Shown here in pieces: positions 44,301-48,910 of a DNA stretch of 64,000 nucleotides. The translations under genes were made by a program, and so were the position numbers. Position 1 is the stretch's first letter. Each line of letters begins with the position of its first letter. The notes under the pieces were generated by a model. That model saw nothing but the letters and a program-made list of their open reading frames with translations, searched no databases and was not told where the DNA came from. Origin of the DNA: Aplectana chamaeleonis (lineage: Eukaryota > Nematoda > Chromadorea > Rhabditida > Cosmocercidae); the NCBI GenBank assembly GCA_029168955.1, contig JAPDOI010000121.1, positions 992,001 through 1,056,000 on the forward strand, in the 5' to 3' direction.

Positions 44301-44969
44301 CACCGGAGAGCTCTCGAGGATTCCTAACGCAACCAGTGCCTTTCGAAGCCTTTTTGTTATACAAGGGATCTGAAAATAAAGAAATTACTAAAGGTTCGAA
44401 ATAGTTGAATCCTCGCTTGGTTCACCTCATCCTGTTGCACTAAATCAATCTTGTTCAGAACTAGAACCACTTTACTTGGGCAGAATATAGAACAAAGAAG
44501 AAGATGCTCTGATGTCTGTGGTTGTATTCCAGAAGATGCGTCCACGACCTCAAAAAATGCTGGTACAAGTGAGTCTATTACGCACACCATGTGCGCACAA
44601 AAATACTTGGGAAAGCTACCACAAGTGCCATATCAAATACGGTGCTGGCGGCTAATACTGCTTTAATGAGACCGGCATGTCCAGGACAATCAATCAAGGC
44701 AAGACGGCGACCGGCAACTGTCAAGGAGGAAAACCTGAATGTATGAATTACGAAGGAGCCTGAACAAAGTTACTGTTTTACCCGCTCATGTCATGCCAGA
44801 ACCCTAAAGAAAACAGAAAACCACGTAACCCGAGATCAAGTGTGTTCCTTCGTCCTCCGCTCTCCGCATGTTTATCAAACGCAGAAGTCGAAGCCATTTC
44901 GGCCAGAGCGCGGGTTAGAGTTGTTTTTCCACAGTCTACGTGACCCAACACCCCTACGTTGAGAGACAT
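2325..44969 (-). CDS. selb-1: Selenocysteine-specific elongation factor eEFSec, 9 exons
   Basis: This GTPase delivers Sec-tRNA(Sec) to ribosomes at UGA codons read as selenocysteine. Exons (minus strand): 44969-44830, 44734-44623, 44548-44426, 44369-44304, 44250-44147, 6277-6194, 6033-5949, 4073-4004, 2992-2325. All introns are GT-AG and every junction keeps frame, giving about 483 aa against 596 in human. Motifs: G1 GHVDCGKT (residues 9-16), DCPGH (62-66), NKID (116-119), GTVMTGT in domain II (about 199), and a domain IV with LFHG, SLFKKET and STGEIG. Junction residues align without gaps to human EEFSEC as I remember it. Exon 2 could end three bases later (44620). Intron 5 is 37.9 kb; the others are 53-1875 bp. 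Nothing in the coding sequence is broken. Confidence 0.93.
2993..4003. repeat. eEFSec intron 8 with GC-rich, CG-rich inverted segments
   Basis: About 3110-3360 and 3480-3830 are GC-rich and partly complementary, with TCGC/GCGA-rich words in both. They look like the arms of a decayed inverted-repeat element. The open frames here are arginine-rich by composition and not convincing as genes. Confidence 0.35.
4074..5948. repeat. eEFSec intron 7 with a SalI-rich palindromic block
   Basis: Between about 5705 and 5897, AGTGTCGTCGGGCGTCACAA and its near reverse complement face each other. GGTCGACCGC occurs several times around them. The rest of this 1.9 kb intron holds a TACGGTAG-type dispersed repeat (4615-4660) and a short direct repeat, ACTCGTGGATGTCGACCCCA (5140-5180). 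Confidence 0.45.
6765..7145. repeat. Foldback repeat, arms about 80 bp
   Basis: The segment 6765-6842 is roughly the reverse complement of 7066-7145, including GGTAAGAAATG against CATTTCTTACC and matching stretches through the middle. No gene lies between the arms. It is a non-coding hairpin-forming element or a decayed MITE. Confidence 0.5.
7190..7370. mobile_element. Family A MITE, right half only
   Basis: This stretch matches 15140-15322 over nearly its whole length (GGGGCACGGGGCG, GGGAGCCTAGGAT, AAAGTCAACGAGGATGATC). It ends in ATCGTGAACGCTGCCTTTGA, a mutated family A terminus with TTGA in place of TTAA. No left terminus was found. Confidence 0.6.
7556..7845. mobile_element. Family B element fragment with GGTCGTGAATGGGTTAA end
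   Basis: The right end GTCGTGAATGGGTTAA and the subterminal palindrome TCCCACCGGTGGGA both occur in the full-length family B copy at 13625-14956. The left terminus is missing. An AT-rich TAA-type microsatellite at 7793-7822 lies inside. Confidence 0.5.
8711..10586 (-). pseudogene. CR1-like LINE endonuclease (C-terminal part) and reverse transcriptase
   Basis: The two open stretches 10596-9464 and 9463-8711 carry the end of the endonuclease, the linker and RT palm motifs. These include NNYRPIS, the YLDFSKTFDRV box (catalytic Asp), GVPQGGVLSP and AFADDFKL (the FADD catalytic pair). The RT ends soon after the thumb at WKLPLSS, followed by a stop, so the 3' end is missing or mutated. It lies antisense to nothing known and sits in the eEFSec intron. 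Confidence 0.8.
10587..10599. repeat. Target-site duplication, left copy (13 bp)
   Basis: AAAGAGACATTTG is repeated exactly at 13133-13145 on the other side of the Penelope-like element, inside the LINE coding sequence. Confidence 0.85.
10754..12811 (+). CDS. Penelope-like reverse transcriptase with C-terminal GIY-YIG endonuclease
   Basis: The ORF encodes 685 aa. The RT core covers about residues 215-460: KTRPIISSCGGPSDK, FDAVSLYTN (first catalytic Asp, about 282), HRGLAMGL, RYIDDVFV (about 378-385), FLNTKV and WYKKPASRN. A zinc-binding CGRSGCEYC motif precedes the GIY-YIG domain, about residues 582-625: VYLVEC, KYVGET, and a following Arg and EH. These are the conserved Tyr, Tyr-Gly, Arg and His of the nuclease. 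The enzyme would prime reverse transcription at a nick it makes itself. All key residues are present. The Met at 10754 is the first in frame; the true start is not certain. Confidence 0.92.
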   Translation: MVDTDMEATLNLGPSFAVTPPLDQRILDSVYVGFNKFAYHLRLRENNGPSVMDRVSTILSTSPFSKSNIRTPKPVPVLEPILTATLVRLKEVYMAARSVTFGENLTNCERSGFRKLMAKRQELRYSIGDKSGDFVVMSKTLDKAVTHRSLQDTSIYVDSSHNEFDRVSKELETRIKTVMCKKFGQEIARRFIAFHPTVPTYYSSIKTHKLGNIPFDRLTEQDIKTRPIISSCGGPSDKISWLLVKLLSPLLRFVVSHVVNTDDFVIALNQCQFRRRVSYASFDAVSLYTNINIHDAVDALIALWREHEREVCTIGLEETDMRDLLEAILRCNVFQFNKRFFKQHRGLAMGLRIAPLLAVVFLDRIERRSLAAGILFYRRYIDDVFVIGDTQADLEDTLRTLNSQDPYIKFTAEQPDAEGFLAFLNTKVRIDAGRKEIRWYKKPASRNILLHSRSCHPIYVKAGVVRNFITTKDKICSQRCENVDLTVENILSDNGYTTIHPQTWKPHTTPDDIALVMPYLNENVAREVNTVVKNSSLPIKLVFRPTPNLKQLLTASRPYEEKCGRSGCEYCTSSQICQLKGTVYLVECRECGEKYVGETMRPLHKRMDEHRRALRNPASYPLSSFSKHRTHKHTREAAPSFTVTILHRSVENAVERKILEALEIKRLSPEINSREELGDILQLII
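13014..13092 (+). ncRNA. Hammerhead-ribozyme-like motif at the 3' end of the Penelope-like element
   Basis: The core CTGAAGA (13032-13038) is followed by a perfect 5-bp stem GGTGC-TAC-GCACC (13040-13052), then GAAA (13053-13056). AGCT and AGCT could pair as stem III (13056-13071), with a candidate TT cleavage position after it. An outer stem, AAGTTTTC (13016-13023) against GAAAACTT (13085-13092), could form distal stem I. Hammerhead motifs are known in Penelope-like elements. One extra A sits between the core and stem II, and proximal stem I is poor, so activity is uncertain. Confidence 0.5.
13133..13145. repeat. Target-site duplication, right copy (13 bp)
   Basis: AAAGAGACATTTG is identical to 10587-10599. 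It closes the Penelope-like element on its 3' side. Confidence 0.85.
13146..13395 (-). pseudogene. CR1-like LINE endonuclease, N-terminal part
   Basis: The frame reads through DRDLRCLTTNIRSLP and FIALSETWLTP, the usual N-terminal endonuclease pattern with its catalytic Glu. It runs to the 13-bp duplication bordering the Penelope-like insertion. Beyond it the frame picks up at 10586 with SKLVYEECYPEHFELL, shifted by one base. Confidence 0.75.
13541..15323. mobile_element. Family A MITE interrupted by a family B element
   Basis: The left end is TTAA-AGGCAGTGTTCACGAT at 13541. The right end is ATCGTGAACACTGCCT-TTAA, finishing at 15323. Removing the family B element (13625-14956) leaves about 455 bp, the normal length of family A. 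The right 180 bp match the fragment at 7190-7370. Confidence 0.7.
13625..14956. mobile_element. Family B TTAA element, 1.3 kb, nested in a MITE
   Basis: The terminal repeats TTAACCCATTCACGACC (13625) and GGTCGTGAATGGGTTAA (ending 14956) face each other and include TTAA. The subterminal palindrome CCCACCGGTGGG occurs once on the left (about 13705, with one end variant) and twice on the right (about 14878 and 14921). I see no transposase; the interior is AT-rich. Confidence 0.65.
15500..16840. repeat. 1.3 kb palindrome with about 155-bp tandem units in each arm
   Basis: The sequence folds about a centre near 16168. The inner arms share ACTAGGTGTGGACTTTTGAT and its complement on either side of a spacer of about 20 bp. 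Units beginning GAGTCCAGCGTGG start at about 15555, 15709 and 15865. Their complements end at about 16472, 16628 and 16775, so each pair is centred on the same point. No open frame spans the structure. Confidence 0.8.
16860..18555. other. Intron stretch without recognisable gene
   Basis: This stretch holds a CT-rich patch with two CTCAGACCCCC words (17205-17250). An element-end-like word, CGCCCATAATTATGAAACACCC, lies near 17567. A GACCAAATCCTA motif (about 17728) is shared with the foldback end near 32050. None of the open frames here resembles a known protein. Confidence 0.4.
18575..18840. repeat. Dispersed repeat, second copy at about 62920-63110
   Basis: The words TGATGATACC, AATTGAT and AAAG-TA-AAGAA, then GAAG-A-CGGTGTGT, followed by a CTCTAG/CTCCAGAGG block, occur in the same order in both places. 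Neither copy has a convincing gene. It is an unclassified interspersed repeat. Confidence 0.45.
19255..19520. repeat. Inverted repeat with G-tract/C-tract ends
   Basis: TATCCTAGA followed by about ten G and CACCCA (19263-19288) faces TGGGTG, a run of C and GTCTAGGATA (about 19493-19520). The arms continue as GATTTATTCAT and ATGAATCGT. No coding frame is supported between them. Confidence 0.6.
19600..19965. repeat. Second inverted repeat with G-tract/C-tract ends
   Basis: AAACTATTTG, a run of G and CACTC (19600-19622) faces GAGTG, a run of C and AAATAGTTTCAT (about 19932-19960). The layout matches the copy at 19255-19520 with a different flanking word. More C-rich relatives lie at about 19990-20060. 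Confidence 0.55.
20475..20610. repeat. Short palindromic repeat (GCGGAGCGGTGG ends), copy 1
   Basis: GTGACCTGTTGATTTCGAT, GCAGCGGAGCGGTGGGCCTC, AACTAGTGATAAGGAGG and CCACCGCTCCGC occur in this order here. They occur in reverse complement at 48779-48910. The GAGCGGTGG and CCACCGCTC ends face each other, so this is a small MITE-like palindrome. Confidence 0.65.
20632..21445. repeat. Foldback element, arms about 340 bp
   Basis: The left arm (about 20636-20975) carries AATACCCGCGCTAAGTTT and GGGGAGCATTTGCCAAACTT. The right arm (about 21085-21440) carries their complements, CGGGTATTG and AAGTTTGGCAAATGCTCCCC. The arms match over most of their length with scattered differences and enclose about 110 bp. 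No transposase is present. Confidence 0.75.
22580..24194 (-). mobile_element. Tc3-like (Tc1/mariner) DNA transposon, 1.6 kb
   Basis: The ends CAGTGCGTTTCATTG and CAATGAAACGCACTG are flanked by TA on both sides (22578-22579, 24195-24196), the Tc1/mariner duplication. The terminal repeats are about 210 bp each. The word GTTTCATTGTTTATGAACA occurs both at the outer end and again about 180 bp inside each repeat (22766-22785, 23981-24000). That is the two-site arrangement known from Tc3. It sits antisense to nothing coding, inside the eEFSec intron. Confidence 0.9.
22934..23892 (-). pseudogene. Tc3-type transposase with one intron, ending at a premature TGA
   Basis: Exon 1 is 23892-23476 (139 codons) and exon 2 starts at 23407. 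The 68-bp GT-AG intron (23475-23408) restores WDK-VVFSD, so the apparent frameshift is a normal intron. The N-terminal half has helix-turn-helix repeats (TVDKAQIRALKDAGLG, then SKSTVWRAIKR). The catalytic DD34E residues are Asp144 (VFSDQQKFNLDGPDG), Asp231 (QQDNTSVH) and Glu266 (DLNPMENLW), with 34 residues between the last two. The frame stops at TGA (22936-22934), but the same frame stays open for 32 more codons to a TAA at 22837-22835. A tryptophan codon there would give about 331 aa, near the Tc3 length. Confidence 0.88.
24203..24583 (-). other. Unrecognised 126-codon open frame with hydrophobic C-terminus
   Basis: The open frame ends in a hydrophobic stretch (AFFVLLGSILIWILI) and contains several cysteines. 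I do not recognise it and see no flanking splice sites that extend it. An overlapping plus-strand frame of similar length (24381-24710) is equally unconvincing. It may be a decayed gene piece or chance. Confidence 0.15.
24720..25850. other. Intron stretch without recognisable gene
   Basis: I see only short AT-rich frames plus two C-tracts (about 25538-25546 and 25566-25574) in a GC-rich patch at 25510-25630. No family was recognised. Confidence 0.4.
25855..27175. repeat. Inverted repeat, arms about 160 bp, 1 kb spacer
   Basis: The segment 25855-26010 (GGGGTAGGAGACGT, AGAGTTGTGGGGA, ACTGTATGCTGGGTTTTACC) faces its near complement at 27010-27175 (GGTAAAACCCAACATACAGT, TCCCCACAACTCT, ACGTCTCCTACCCC). 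The spacer has no recognised gene. This may be a DNA transposon that has lost its coding region. Confidence 0.65.
27300..27686. repeat. Foldback repeat, arms about 130 bp
   Basis: AACTATCGATTTTTTCGAA and AAACCTAAATTATCCTATT on the left are matched by their complements at 27557-27686. The arms are nearly perfect and enclose about 125 bp. Confidence 0.7.
28100..28830. repeat. GC-rich degenerate repeat with core GCTCAGCCGGTAA
   Basis: About fourteen copies of a core close to CTCAGCCGGTRA occur, for example near 28181, 28221, 28558, 28625, 28650, 28740, 28781 and 28808. Two are on the opposite strand near 28105 and 28125. Spacing varies from about 20 to 60 bp, with a gap at 28265-28550. The spacers share words such as CATGCCC and CCGCCCGC. 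No gene is supported inside. Confidence 0.6.
28985..29479. mobile_element. Family A MITE, 495 bp
   Basis: TTAA-AGGCAGTGTTCACGAT at the left and ATCGTGAATACTGCCT-TTAA at the right. The interior has no transposase motif. Confidence 0.75.
29887..30417 (-). pseudogene. RTE reverse transcriptase, C-terminal fragment
   Basis: This 176-codon frame has RFADDIVIFSDS (the catalytic FADD), a YVYLGR motif, RSAWAASGPLKE and the LFDSKVLPALCYAAETW block of RTE elements. It is shifted in frame relative to the palm segment at 30341-30724, which carries FVDYGKAFDSVE. Confidence 0.8.
31057..32611. mobile_element. Long-TIR DNA element (family C), copy 1, flanked by TCA
   Basis: The ends are CAAGGGAAGTATTCAAAGCG (31057) and GTATACTTCTCTTG (32611). 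The terminal repeats exceed 110 bp and share TCTGCCAAA, CGACTAGT and GCGCAGTATCC-type blocks. TCA borders both sides (31054-31056, 32612-32614). Removing the element and one TCA joins the RTE frame as PRVPLS-EVRAAIR, the expected RTE order. No transposase was recognised. A further foldback lies inside at 31611-32067. Confidence 0.82.
31611..32067. repeat. Foldback element nested in family C copy 1
   Basis: GGTCAGAAAGCGAGCGAGGT and TTGAGGGCTACCCAATGG on the left face their complements on the right (CATTGGGTAGCCCTCAA, ACCTCGCTCGCTTTCTGACC). The equivalent point of copy 2 (about 57080) has no such block, so this segment is a later insertion. Exact ends are not certain to within about 10 bp. Confidence 0.7.
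33903..34319 (+). pseudogene. Two-exon coding remnant, possibly BAR-domain related, with poly(A) signal
   Basis: An acceptor-like TCTGTTCAG ends at about 33902. The frame then reads LDNLRGEMDFTKAELKAAK and continues to 34051. A 45-bp GT-AG intron (34052-34096) joins FK to VTKAMDGVAKTKESHLADI, and the frame stops at TGA 34217-34219. AATAAA follows at 34314-34319. About 100 residues, charged and helical, resemble the second half of endophilin-B-like BAR domains in pattern only. The first exons are not visible. It is either the 3' end of a plus-strand gene nested in the eEFSec intron or a captured fragment. Confidence 0.4.
34905..35451. mobile_element. Family A MITE subfamily, 547 bp
   Basis: The left end is CTAA-AGGCAGAGGTCGCAA. 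The right end is ATCGTGACCGCTGCCT-TTAA. The interior is a clear relative of 54068-54643 (AAATATGCTTGTC, AAGAACATCAGCTGGCTTGA, GCTGTGCACGCGTGCACGAA). The right TTAA is shared with the element that starts at 35448. Confidence 0.72.
35707..35781 (+). tRNA. tRNA-like sequence (type II, probably a pseudogene or SINE head)
   Basis: GTTGGCCGAGTGGTCCAAGG fits the A box of Ser/Leu-type tRNAs and GGTTCATGCCC is a weakened B box. An anticodon-loop-like CTATTAA lies between them, and a T-run follows. The acceptor stem has mismatches and the T-loop lacks the usual GGTTCGA. I read it as a tRNA-derived pseudogene, not a working tRNA. Confidence 0.4.
36036..36425 (+). other. Unrecognised 129-codon AT-rich open frame
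   Basis: The frame has one hydrophobic segment (VVIMLLLCFAATVIEI). I do not recognise it and no flanking exons are evident. It lies inside a decayed repeat, so chance is more likely than a gene. Confidence 0.12.
36498..36777. repeat. Inverted repeat, arms about 100 bp
   Basis: CTGTGCTTCTCTGGGCCAAA and GTCTCGACAC on the left match GTGTCGAGACGC and TTTGGCCCAGAGAAGCACAG-type complements on the right. The loop holds GGCGCTGGAAAC and its partner. No gene is supported. Confidence 0.6.
37636..37965. mobile_element. Degenerate left half of a family A MITE
   Basis: GTTTTTCTGTTTTCTGC, GATTCCAATGATG, GGTATGGTCCCTC, GGCGAGTTGTCCGAGG and GAATGAAGGAAGGAACGGG run in the same order as in the complete copies at 42117-42610 and 50566-51049. 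The terminal repeat here is damaged. Confidence 0.55.
37966..39205. other. Intron stretch without recognisable gene
   Basis: Short AT-rich frames only. The segment near 38805-38880 (GAGACTGTCCGCCCACGCG) is related in inverted orientation to 43915-43985, another dispersed repeat. Confidence 0.4.
39268..40215 (+). pseudogene. LINE-P copy 1: 2A-like motif, PHD finger and AP endonuclease
   Basis: The 315-codon frame runs LLRILLQRAGIEKNPGP, then a finger with CATCSEK, CFGC, WVHLSC and CVLC (Cys4-His-Cys3 type). The endonuclease follows: SIVHINLNGLRAK, VQETKMS (catalytic Glu) and AGDFNAH (catalytic Asp/Asn). It stops at TGA where the relative at 57990-58395 has TGG (CSWS). A longer start upstream (CRTFVPWQCGGKK at about 39240) is in another frame, so one base has been gained or lost near 39310. 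Confidence 0.85.
40397..42117 (+). pseudogene. LINE-P copy 1: reverse transcriptase, interrupted by a MITE
   Basis: An open frame of more than 570 codons covers the linker and RT: SKAIGPDGYSPVVLKKLP, KGYRPISLLSPIAKVAEK, PLDLTKAFDTV (catalytic Asp), AAGVPQGGV and VAYADDITIL (YADD). The thumb and connection region ends in LHAEARVLSV at the TTAA where the MITE entered. The frame resumes exactly at 42607. Confidence 0.88.
42117..42610. mobile_element. Family A MITE inside the LINE-P reverse transcriptase frame
   Basis: TTAA-AGGCAGTGTTCACGAT at the left (TTAA 42117-42120). ATCGTGAACACTGCCT-TTAA at the right (42607-42610). Removing the element with one TTAA restores LSV-KEHCQLQAQQ, matching copies 2 and 3 (VKQHCQLQTQQ, VREHCELQAQQ). 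This proves TTAA is the target duplication and the element is 490 bp. Confidence 0.9.
42607..43127 (+). pseudogene. LINE-P copy 1: C-terminal domain
   Basis: The frame continues from the RT after the MITE: EHCQLQAQQLVINIVKQPDH, then LASLRCGHS and CPDCGSRGHTTEHLFDCP. The last is a Cys-Cys-His-His-Cys cluster found at the C-terminus of many Jockey/I-group LINE proteins. It stops at 43127, about 60 bp before the AAG-rich tail. Confidence 0.85.
43335..43815. mobile_element. Family E MITE, 481 bp, TTAA-flanked
   Basis: TTAA-AGACACAGTCCAACCTCAGA at the left and TCTGAGGTTGGACTGTGCC-TTTAA at the right. The interior (GCTGATCACAATGGTGTCTC, CGGAGTTACGGCTCCTCAAA) is clearly related to the family A copies at 42117 and 50566, but the terminal repeat differs. 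Confidence 0.75.
44147..44969 (-). other. selb-1: eEFSec exons 1-5 cluster (GTPase domain)
   Basis: Exon 1 (44969-44830) has GHVDCGKTTL and FDKHAE-NTLDLG. Exon 2 (44734-44623) has LALIDCPGHAGLIK. Exon 3 (44548-44426) has PQTSEHLLL and KVVLVLNKIDLV. Exon 4 (44369-44304) has KRLRKALVALGI. Exon 5 (44250-44147) has IIPLSL and ALPDLMEVLE. Introns are 95, 74, 56 and 53 bp. The donor after exon 4 is a good GTGAGT. Exon 1 leaves through GG|GTTACG, which gives the expected TLDLG-FS join. Confidence 0.92.
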
Positions 44970-44985
44970 TCTGAAACACCTGATC
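44970..44985 (-). promoter_or_regulatory. Probable spliced-leader acceptor before eEFSec ATG
   Basis: On the minus strand GGTGTTTCAG is followed by one base and then ATG. An acceptor this close to the start codon, with no upstream exon in frame, is the usual position for SL trans-splicing in nematodes. Confidence 0.5.
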
Positions 44986-45921
44986 GATTACTTGAAAACT
45001 TGAATCACACAAACGAGGTTATGCGTAGACGAGAACGGAAATTACAATAGGGTTTTACGAGAAGTCGTACCCGTAGCGATTTCAGGTGTTCTTATATGTC
45101 AAGCAAAAAGCCCGACATCGCATGGAATATGGAGCCCCTGAGCCACATACATAGTAATTTTGGAAGGGAAAGGAATCCCCGGGTGGCTGTGAAGTTTGGC
45201 GGGGTGAAACACCGGGTTGTGACGTCACCACGCCCTAGCGGGACCGAGTTCTCTGACAATCATTACAATAGTGCCGAAGTATATACAGTCGGCACGGATT
45301 AGACAATCCGGTTTGGTTTCTGCCCGATAGCTTGCCGCAAACTATGTCTTGGATCCGAGATGCTCAACCTACATGTGGTGGATCTGTGAAGTCGACTACC
45401 AAGATCAAGGAGACTCATCAAACGGGCATCAACAACTCCACGAGGAGTTTTTTCTGTATGGGAGTGCAAATGGCTGCTTGCCGCATTCCTTCGTATTCTA
45501 CTACTACGAGCTGGCATTGAGAGGAACCCAGGGCCACGCAGCAAGACTCCGCGATATCCCTGCTGTAATTGTGGATTATCGGCTCAACATGCAAGCGTTC
45601 AGTGCGGTGGTTGCCTTGGCTGGGTACACCTCAAATGTTCGGGGTTAGCTAGCTATAGTGACTACACTGATGCTTATTGTTGTGTATCTTGCTCTAATTC
45701 TACCCTAGTGTTCCTCTTCATAGTCTGCACATTTTTCAACTTAACATTAATGGCCTGCGTGCCAAACTTGTTGAACTGACGTTGTACATTGAACGCTTTC
45801 ATCCTGATGTCATCCTCTTGCAGGAGACAAAACTTAGCGCATCCTCTTCCCTCCCCCGCCTCCCCGGTTACACGTCTTACCACCTCCCCCGTACTTCTTA
45901 TGGTGGTGGCGTCTCTACTTT

Positions 45922-46875
45922 GTGAAATCTTCTATTCCCTCACACCTAATTGTGCTCCCCGCTAATAATGTTGTTGAGTGTATTGGTGTCCATATTGTAT
46001 TGCAAAGCTGCCCATTAGATGTTGTTAATGTTTATACTCCCCTAACCACCTCTTGTCCCAATTCGTTTGATCCTACACCATTTTTGCTTACTGTACACTC
46101 TTCCCTCCCATCGTCCTCAGCTATTATGACTGGTGATTTTAATGCACAATCATCGTCCTGGTTCTCCTCTCTAGGTCCCGATGATAGAGGCGAACTACTT
46201 GAGCAGTTTGCGGATGCTTGTGATATTGTTGCTATTAATGAGGACGCCTCTACTCGTCTCCCGAGCACGGGCAGGCCCTCTTCGCCAGATGTCACATTTG
46301 TCTCCTCCTCTCTCGCTGTATGTTGTAACTGGTCCACTGCTGTTGTAATGGCCAGTGATCATGTACCAATATGCGCATCACTAGATTTGTCTCTTAATAG
46401 TCATCTCGCACCCTTCTCAGGCTCACGTAGCAAATTGTACACAAATCATCGTAAGGCTAATTGGGTCCTGTTTGAGGAGGTCTTACTCAGCCGGGTAGCC
46501 AACTATCCGCTCACCGGCTCTGTACATGAGAAAGAGAAGTCCGTCGTTGATGCCATATGCAAGGCCTCTAGAGCAGCCATTCCGACAGGACGTGTGAGAA
46601 CGTTTCACCCTAATGTTTCGAAGGAAGTTTTGGAGCTGATCGAACTAAGGGATGAGAAGCGACGAACTGATCCTGCTGACTCGAGAATTCAGCAACTGTC
46701 TGACGAGATCACTAACTTGCTCAACATGCACAAGCAAAAACGATGGCAGGAGTTCACTGAGTCCATAAACTTCAAGACTGACGCCAAGAAAACATGGAGG
46801 GTTCTGAAGAAGCTTTCAGGAAAGAAAACATCAACGGACCGAAACATGCTAGAGTTCCCTCCGGGTAGATTCTAG
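45922..46875 (+). pseudogene. LINE-P copy 2: endonuclease and linker
   Basis: This 317-codon frame carries VNVYTPLTTSCPNSFDP, MTGDFNAQSS, TRLPSTGRPSSPDVTFVSS and MASDHVPI (catalytic SDH). The linker continues to SGKKTSTDRNMLEF. The endonuclease N-terminus lies upstream in another frame. RT begins after the stop at 46873. Confidence 0.82.
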
Positions 46876-47015
46876 TCTGGATATGGTGCTGCCTGTCGGC
46901 TTGGAAAGCTCTTTTCCTCGGCGACGTCGCGCCGTGATCGTTCTCACAGACGAACTCTCCGGTCCATAAGGAAACTCAGTCGTCACGATACACCTGCGAT
47001 AACTGCTTCAGCTGT

Positions 47016-48720
47016 GTGTGCCCTCATCAAATCACTCAAAATAACTCTAGGGCTGAGGGACACGACGGCATCTCAGCTATCCATCTGAAGCATCTGCCGG
47101 ACCAGTTCCTCGAGTTGCTCAGCGATCTCGTCCACTCGTCGTTCAGTACTGGTGTGATTCCCGCGAAGTGGAAACAAGCCATCGTCCTACCTATCCCGAA
47201 GCCTGGTAAGCCTTTAGGACAAGGCAACGTCTCATCGACCCATTTCCCTTTTGTCCCCCATCGCTAAGTTAGCGGAGAAGATCATCTGTCCGTACCTCCA
47301 AACTGCACTCCAACATAACGTGTATCAACATGGCTTTAAGAAGGCTCACTCCACTATAACTGCACTCACGTCGATCACGGAGCACATTATTGCCGGTGTC
47401 AATAAGAAAACTCCTGCTGGTAGAAGTCTGGTCGTGACAATTGATCTGACTGCCGCCTTCGACAATGTCAGCACGTCATTACTGTCTAAATCGATACTAG
47501 ACTGATAGGCTGGAATAGTGTAAACGATGGACCGACAACTTTGTCAAAAATCGCTCTATACGTGTGAAGTTCGACGGACACTTGTCAATATCTGTTCCCT
47601 TGAAGGCAGGCGTCCCTCAAGGCGGAGTATTGTCACCCAGCCTATTCTCTCTGTATCTAACTGATATTTCGAAGCCACCGCCCAACATCCACTAATGTCT
47701 GTATGCGGATGACATCACTATTGTGTGTACTGACCCTGTTATTGACCGCGCCACTGCGGAGATGAACAAATACCTAAGCAGTCTGGCCAAATTCCTGGAA
47801 TCAAAACAGTTAAAGGTCTCTCCTACGAAGTTCAGGGTTACTTTGTGCACTACGTTAACTGCTGAACACAAGCTGCATCCCACGGTTTTTTGGGAAGGAA
47901 ATCTGCTGCCCTTATCTAAACACCCTCGTCTACTCGGTGTGTTCCCGGACCCTTCATTGCGTTTCCATGAAAACTCACGTATTCGAGCTGCTACGACCAG
48001 TGCGCGTAATAATATACTCCGTGCTCTGGAAGGCAATACATGGGGTAGCTCAAAGGAAGTATTGCGTGTCACGTAGAAGGCGATGATACAGCCCGTACTG
48101 TAATATGGAGCTCCGGTCTGGTCAAGGCACCTGACCGAAACGTCCTGCAACAAACTTCAGCGAACACAAAACGCTGCTCTACGTGTCATCACTGGATGCC
48201 CCAAGTCCACTCCTGTATCCCACCTACATCAAGAATGCGCGCTACTTCCTGTAAAGCAGCATTGCCAATTGCAGACGCAACAGTTCCATATCGGCATAGT
48301 CAGGACGGACACACATCCCAATTATCCCCTGCTATCATCCGATCCCCCTCATTCCCGTAACATCCGTGCACCGCTGTATGCCGCTGTCTCTGTCAATGAC
48401 CGTCAACGTTAGGCGACCTCAGAGCTCAACCGGAAGAGGCTTCCGCAGATGGAGCACACCAGATTCGTCAATGAATACCTCTCCTGTGCCCCTCCCGATT
48501 CTATACTCGACGGTGTACCGCCCAAGGTCGATGATAGTGAAATGGACCTACCAAGACGCTCCCGAGTAATTTTGGCAGGTCTGCGCTGTGGACATTCCTC
48601 ATTCCTCAAGGCCTGTGTCCATAGGATCGATCCATGGGTCCCCGACGTCATTACATTTATTTTCATGCCCAGCTCGACCAACTTCTCTGACAGCTCTGGA
48701 TATGTGGAAAAAGTCGTGTG
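47016..48720 (+). pseudogene. LINE-P copy 2: reverse transcriptase and C-terminal remnants
   Basis: The frames change at about 47240, 47505, 47695 and 48075. Recognisable blocks are WKQAIVLPIPKPGKP, VVTIDLTAAFDNVS (catalytic Asp), AGVPQGGVLSP, YADDITIV, ALEGNTWGSSKE, GAPVWSRHL and ALRVITGCPKSTPVSHLH. The 3' end GTGGCCGCCTTGAGAAGAAG parallels the tail of the other copies. Confidence 0.8.
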
Positions 48721-48778
48721 ATGTGGCCGCCTTGAGAAGAAGCTAGACTCTGTTTCATTCCAAGTGAACTCATGTTTT

Positions 48779-48910
48779 CGGTTATCACAGCGCGGAGCGG
48801 TGGCTTTTTCGTCGAAACCTCCTTATCACTAGTTATATTTCACCGAGGCCCACCGCTCCGCTGCTGGTGATAATCGAAATCAACAGGTCACTAGGGATGT
48901 ACCATAGCTT
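48779..48910. repeat. Short palindromic repeat (GCGGAGCGGTGG ends), copy 2
   Basis: This is the reverse complement of 20475-20610 over about 130 bp, with a few differences. The ends GGAGCGGTGG and CCACCGCTCC face each other. Confidence 0.65.

Larger units (their letters stand above)
45330..48735 (+). mobile_element. LINE-P copy 2, heavily mutated
   Basis: Same architecture as copy 1 but about as diverged as a separate subfamily. A leader frame (about 45455-45710) has LRILLLRAGIERNPGP then CCNCG, CGGC, WVHLKC and CCVSC. Then come the endonuclease (GLRAKLVEL, LQETKLS; TGDFNAQ in the frame 45922-46875), RT pieces (47016-47510, YADD near 47703, frame 47723-48076) and the C-terminal region to about 48720. 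At least five frameshifts or stops break it. It lies between eEFSec and gale-1. Confidence 0.82.

Noticed and set aside
44778..44969. 63-codon frame as a complete small protein
   Set aside because: It is eEFSec exon 1 running past its donor at 44829.
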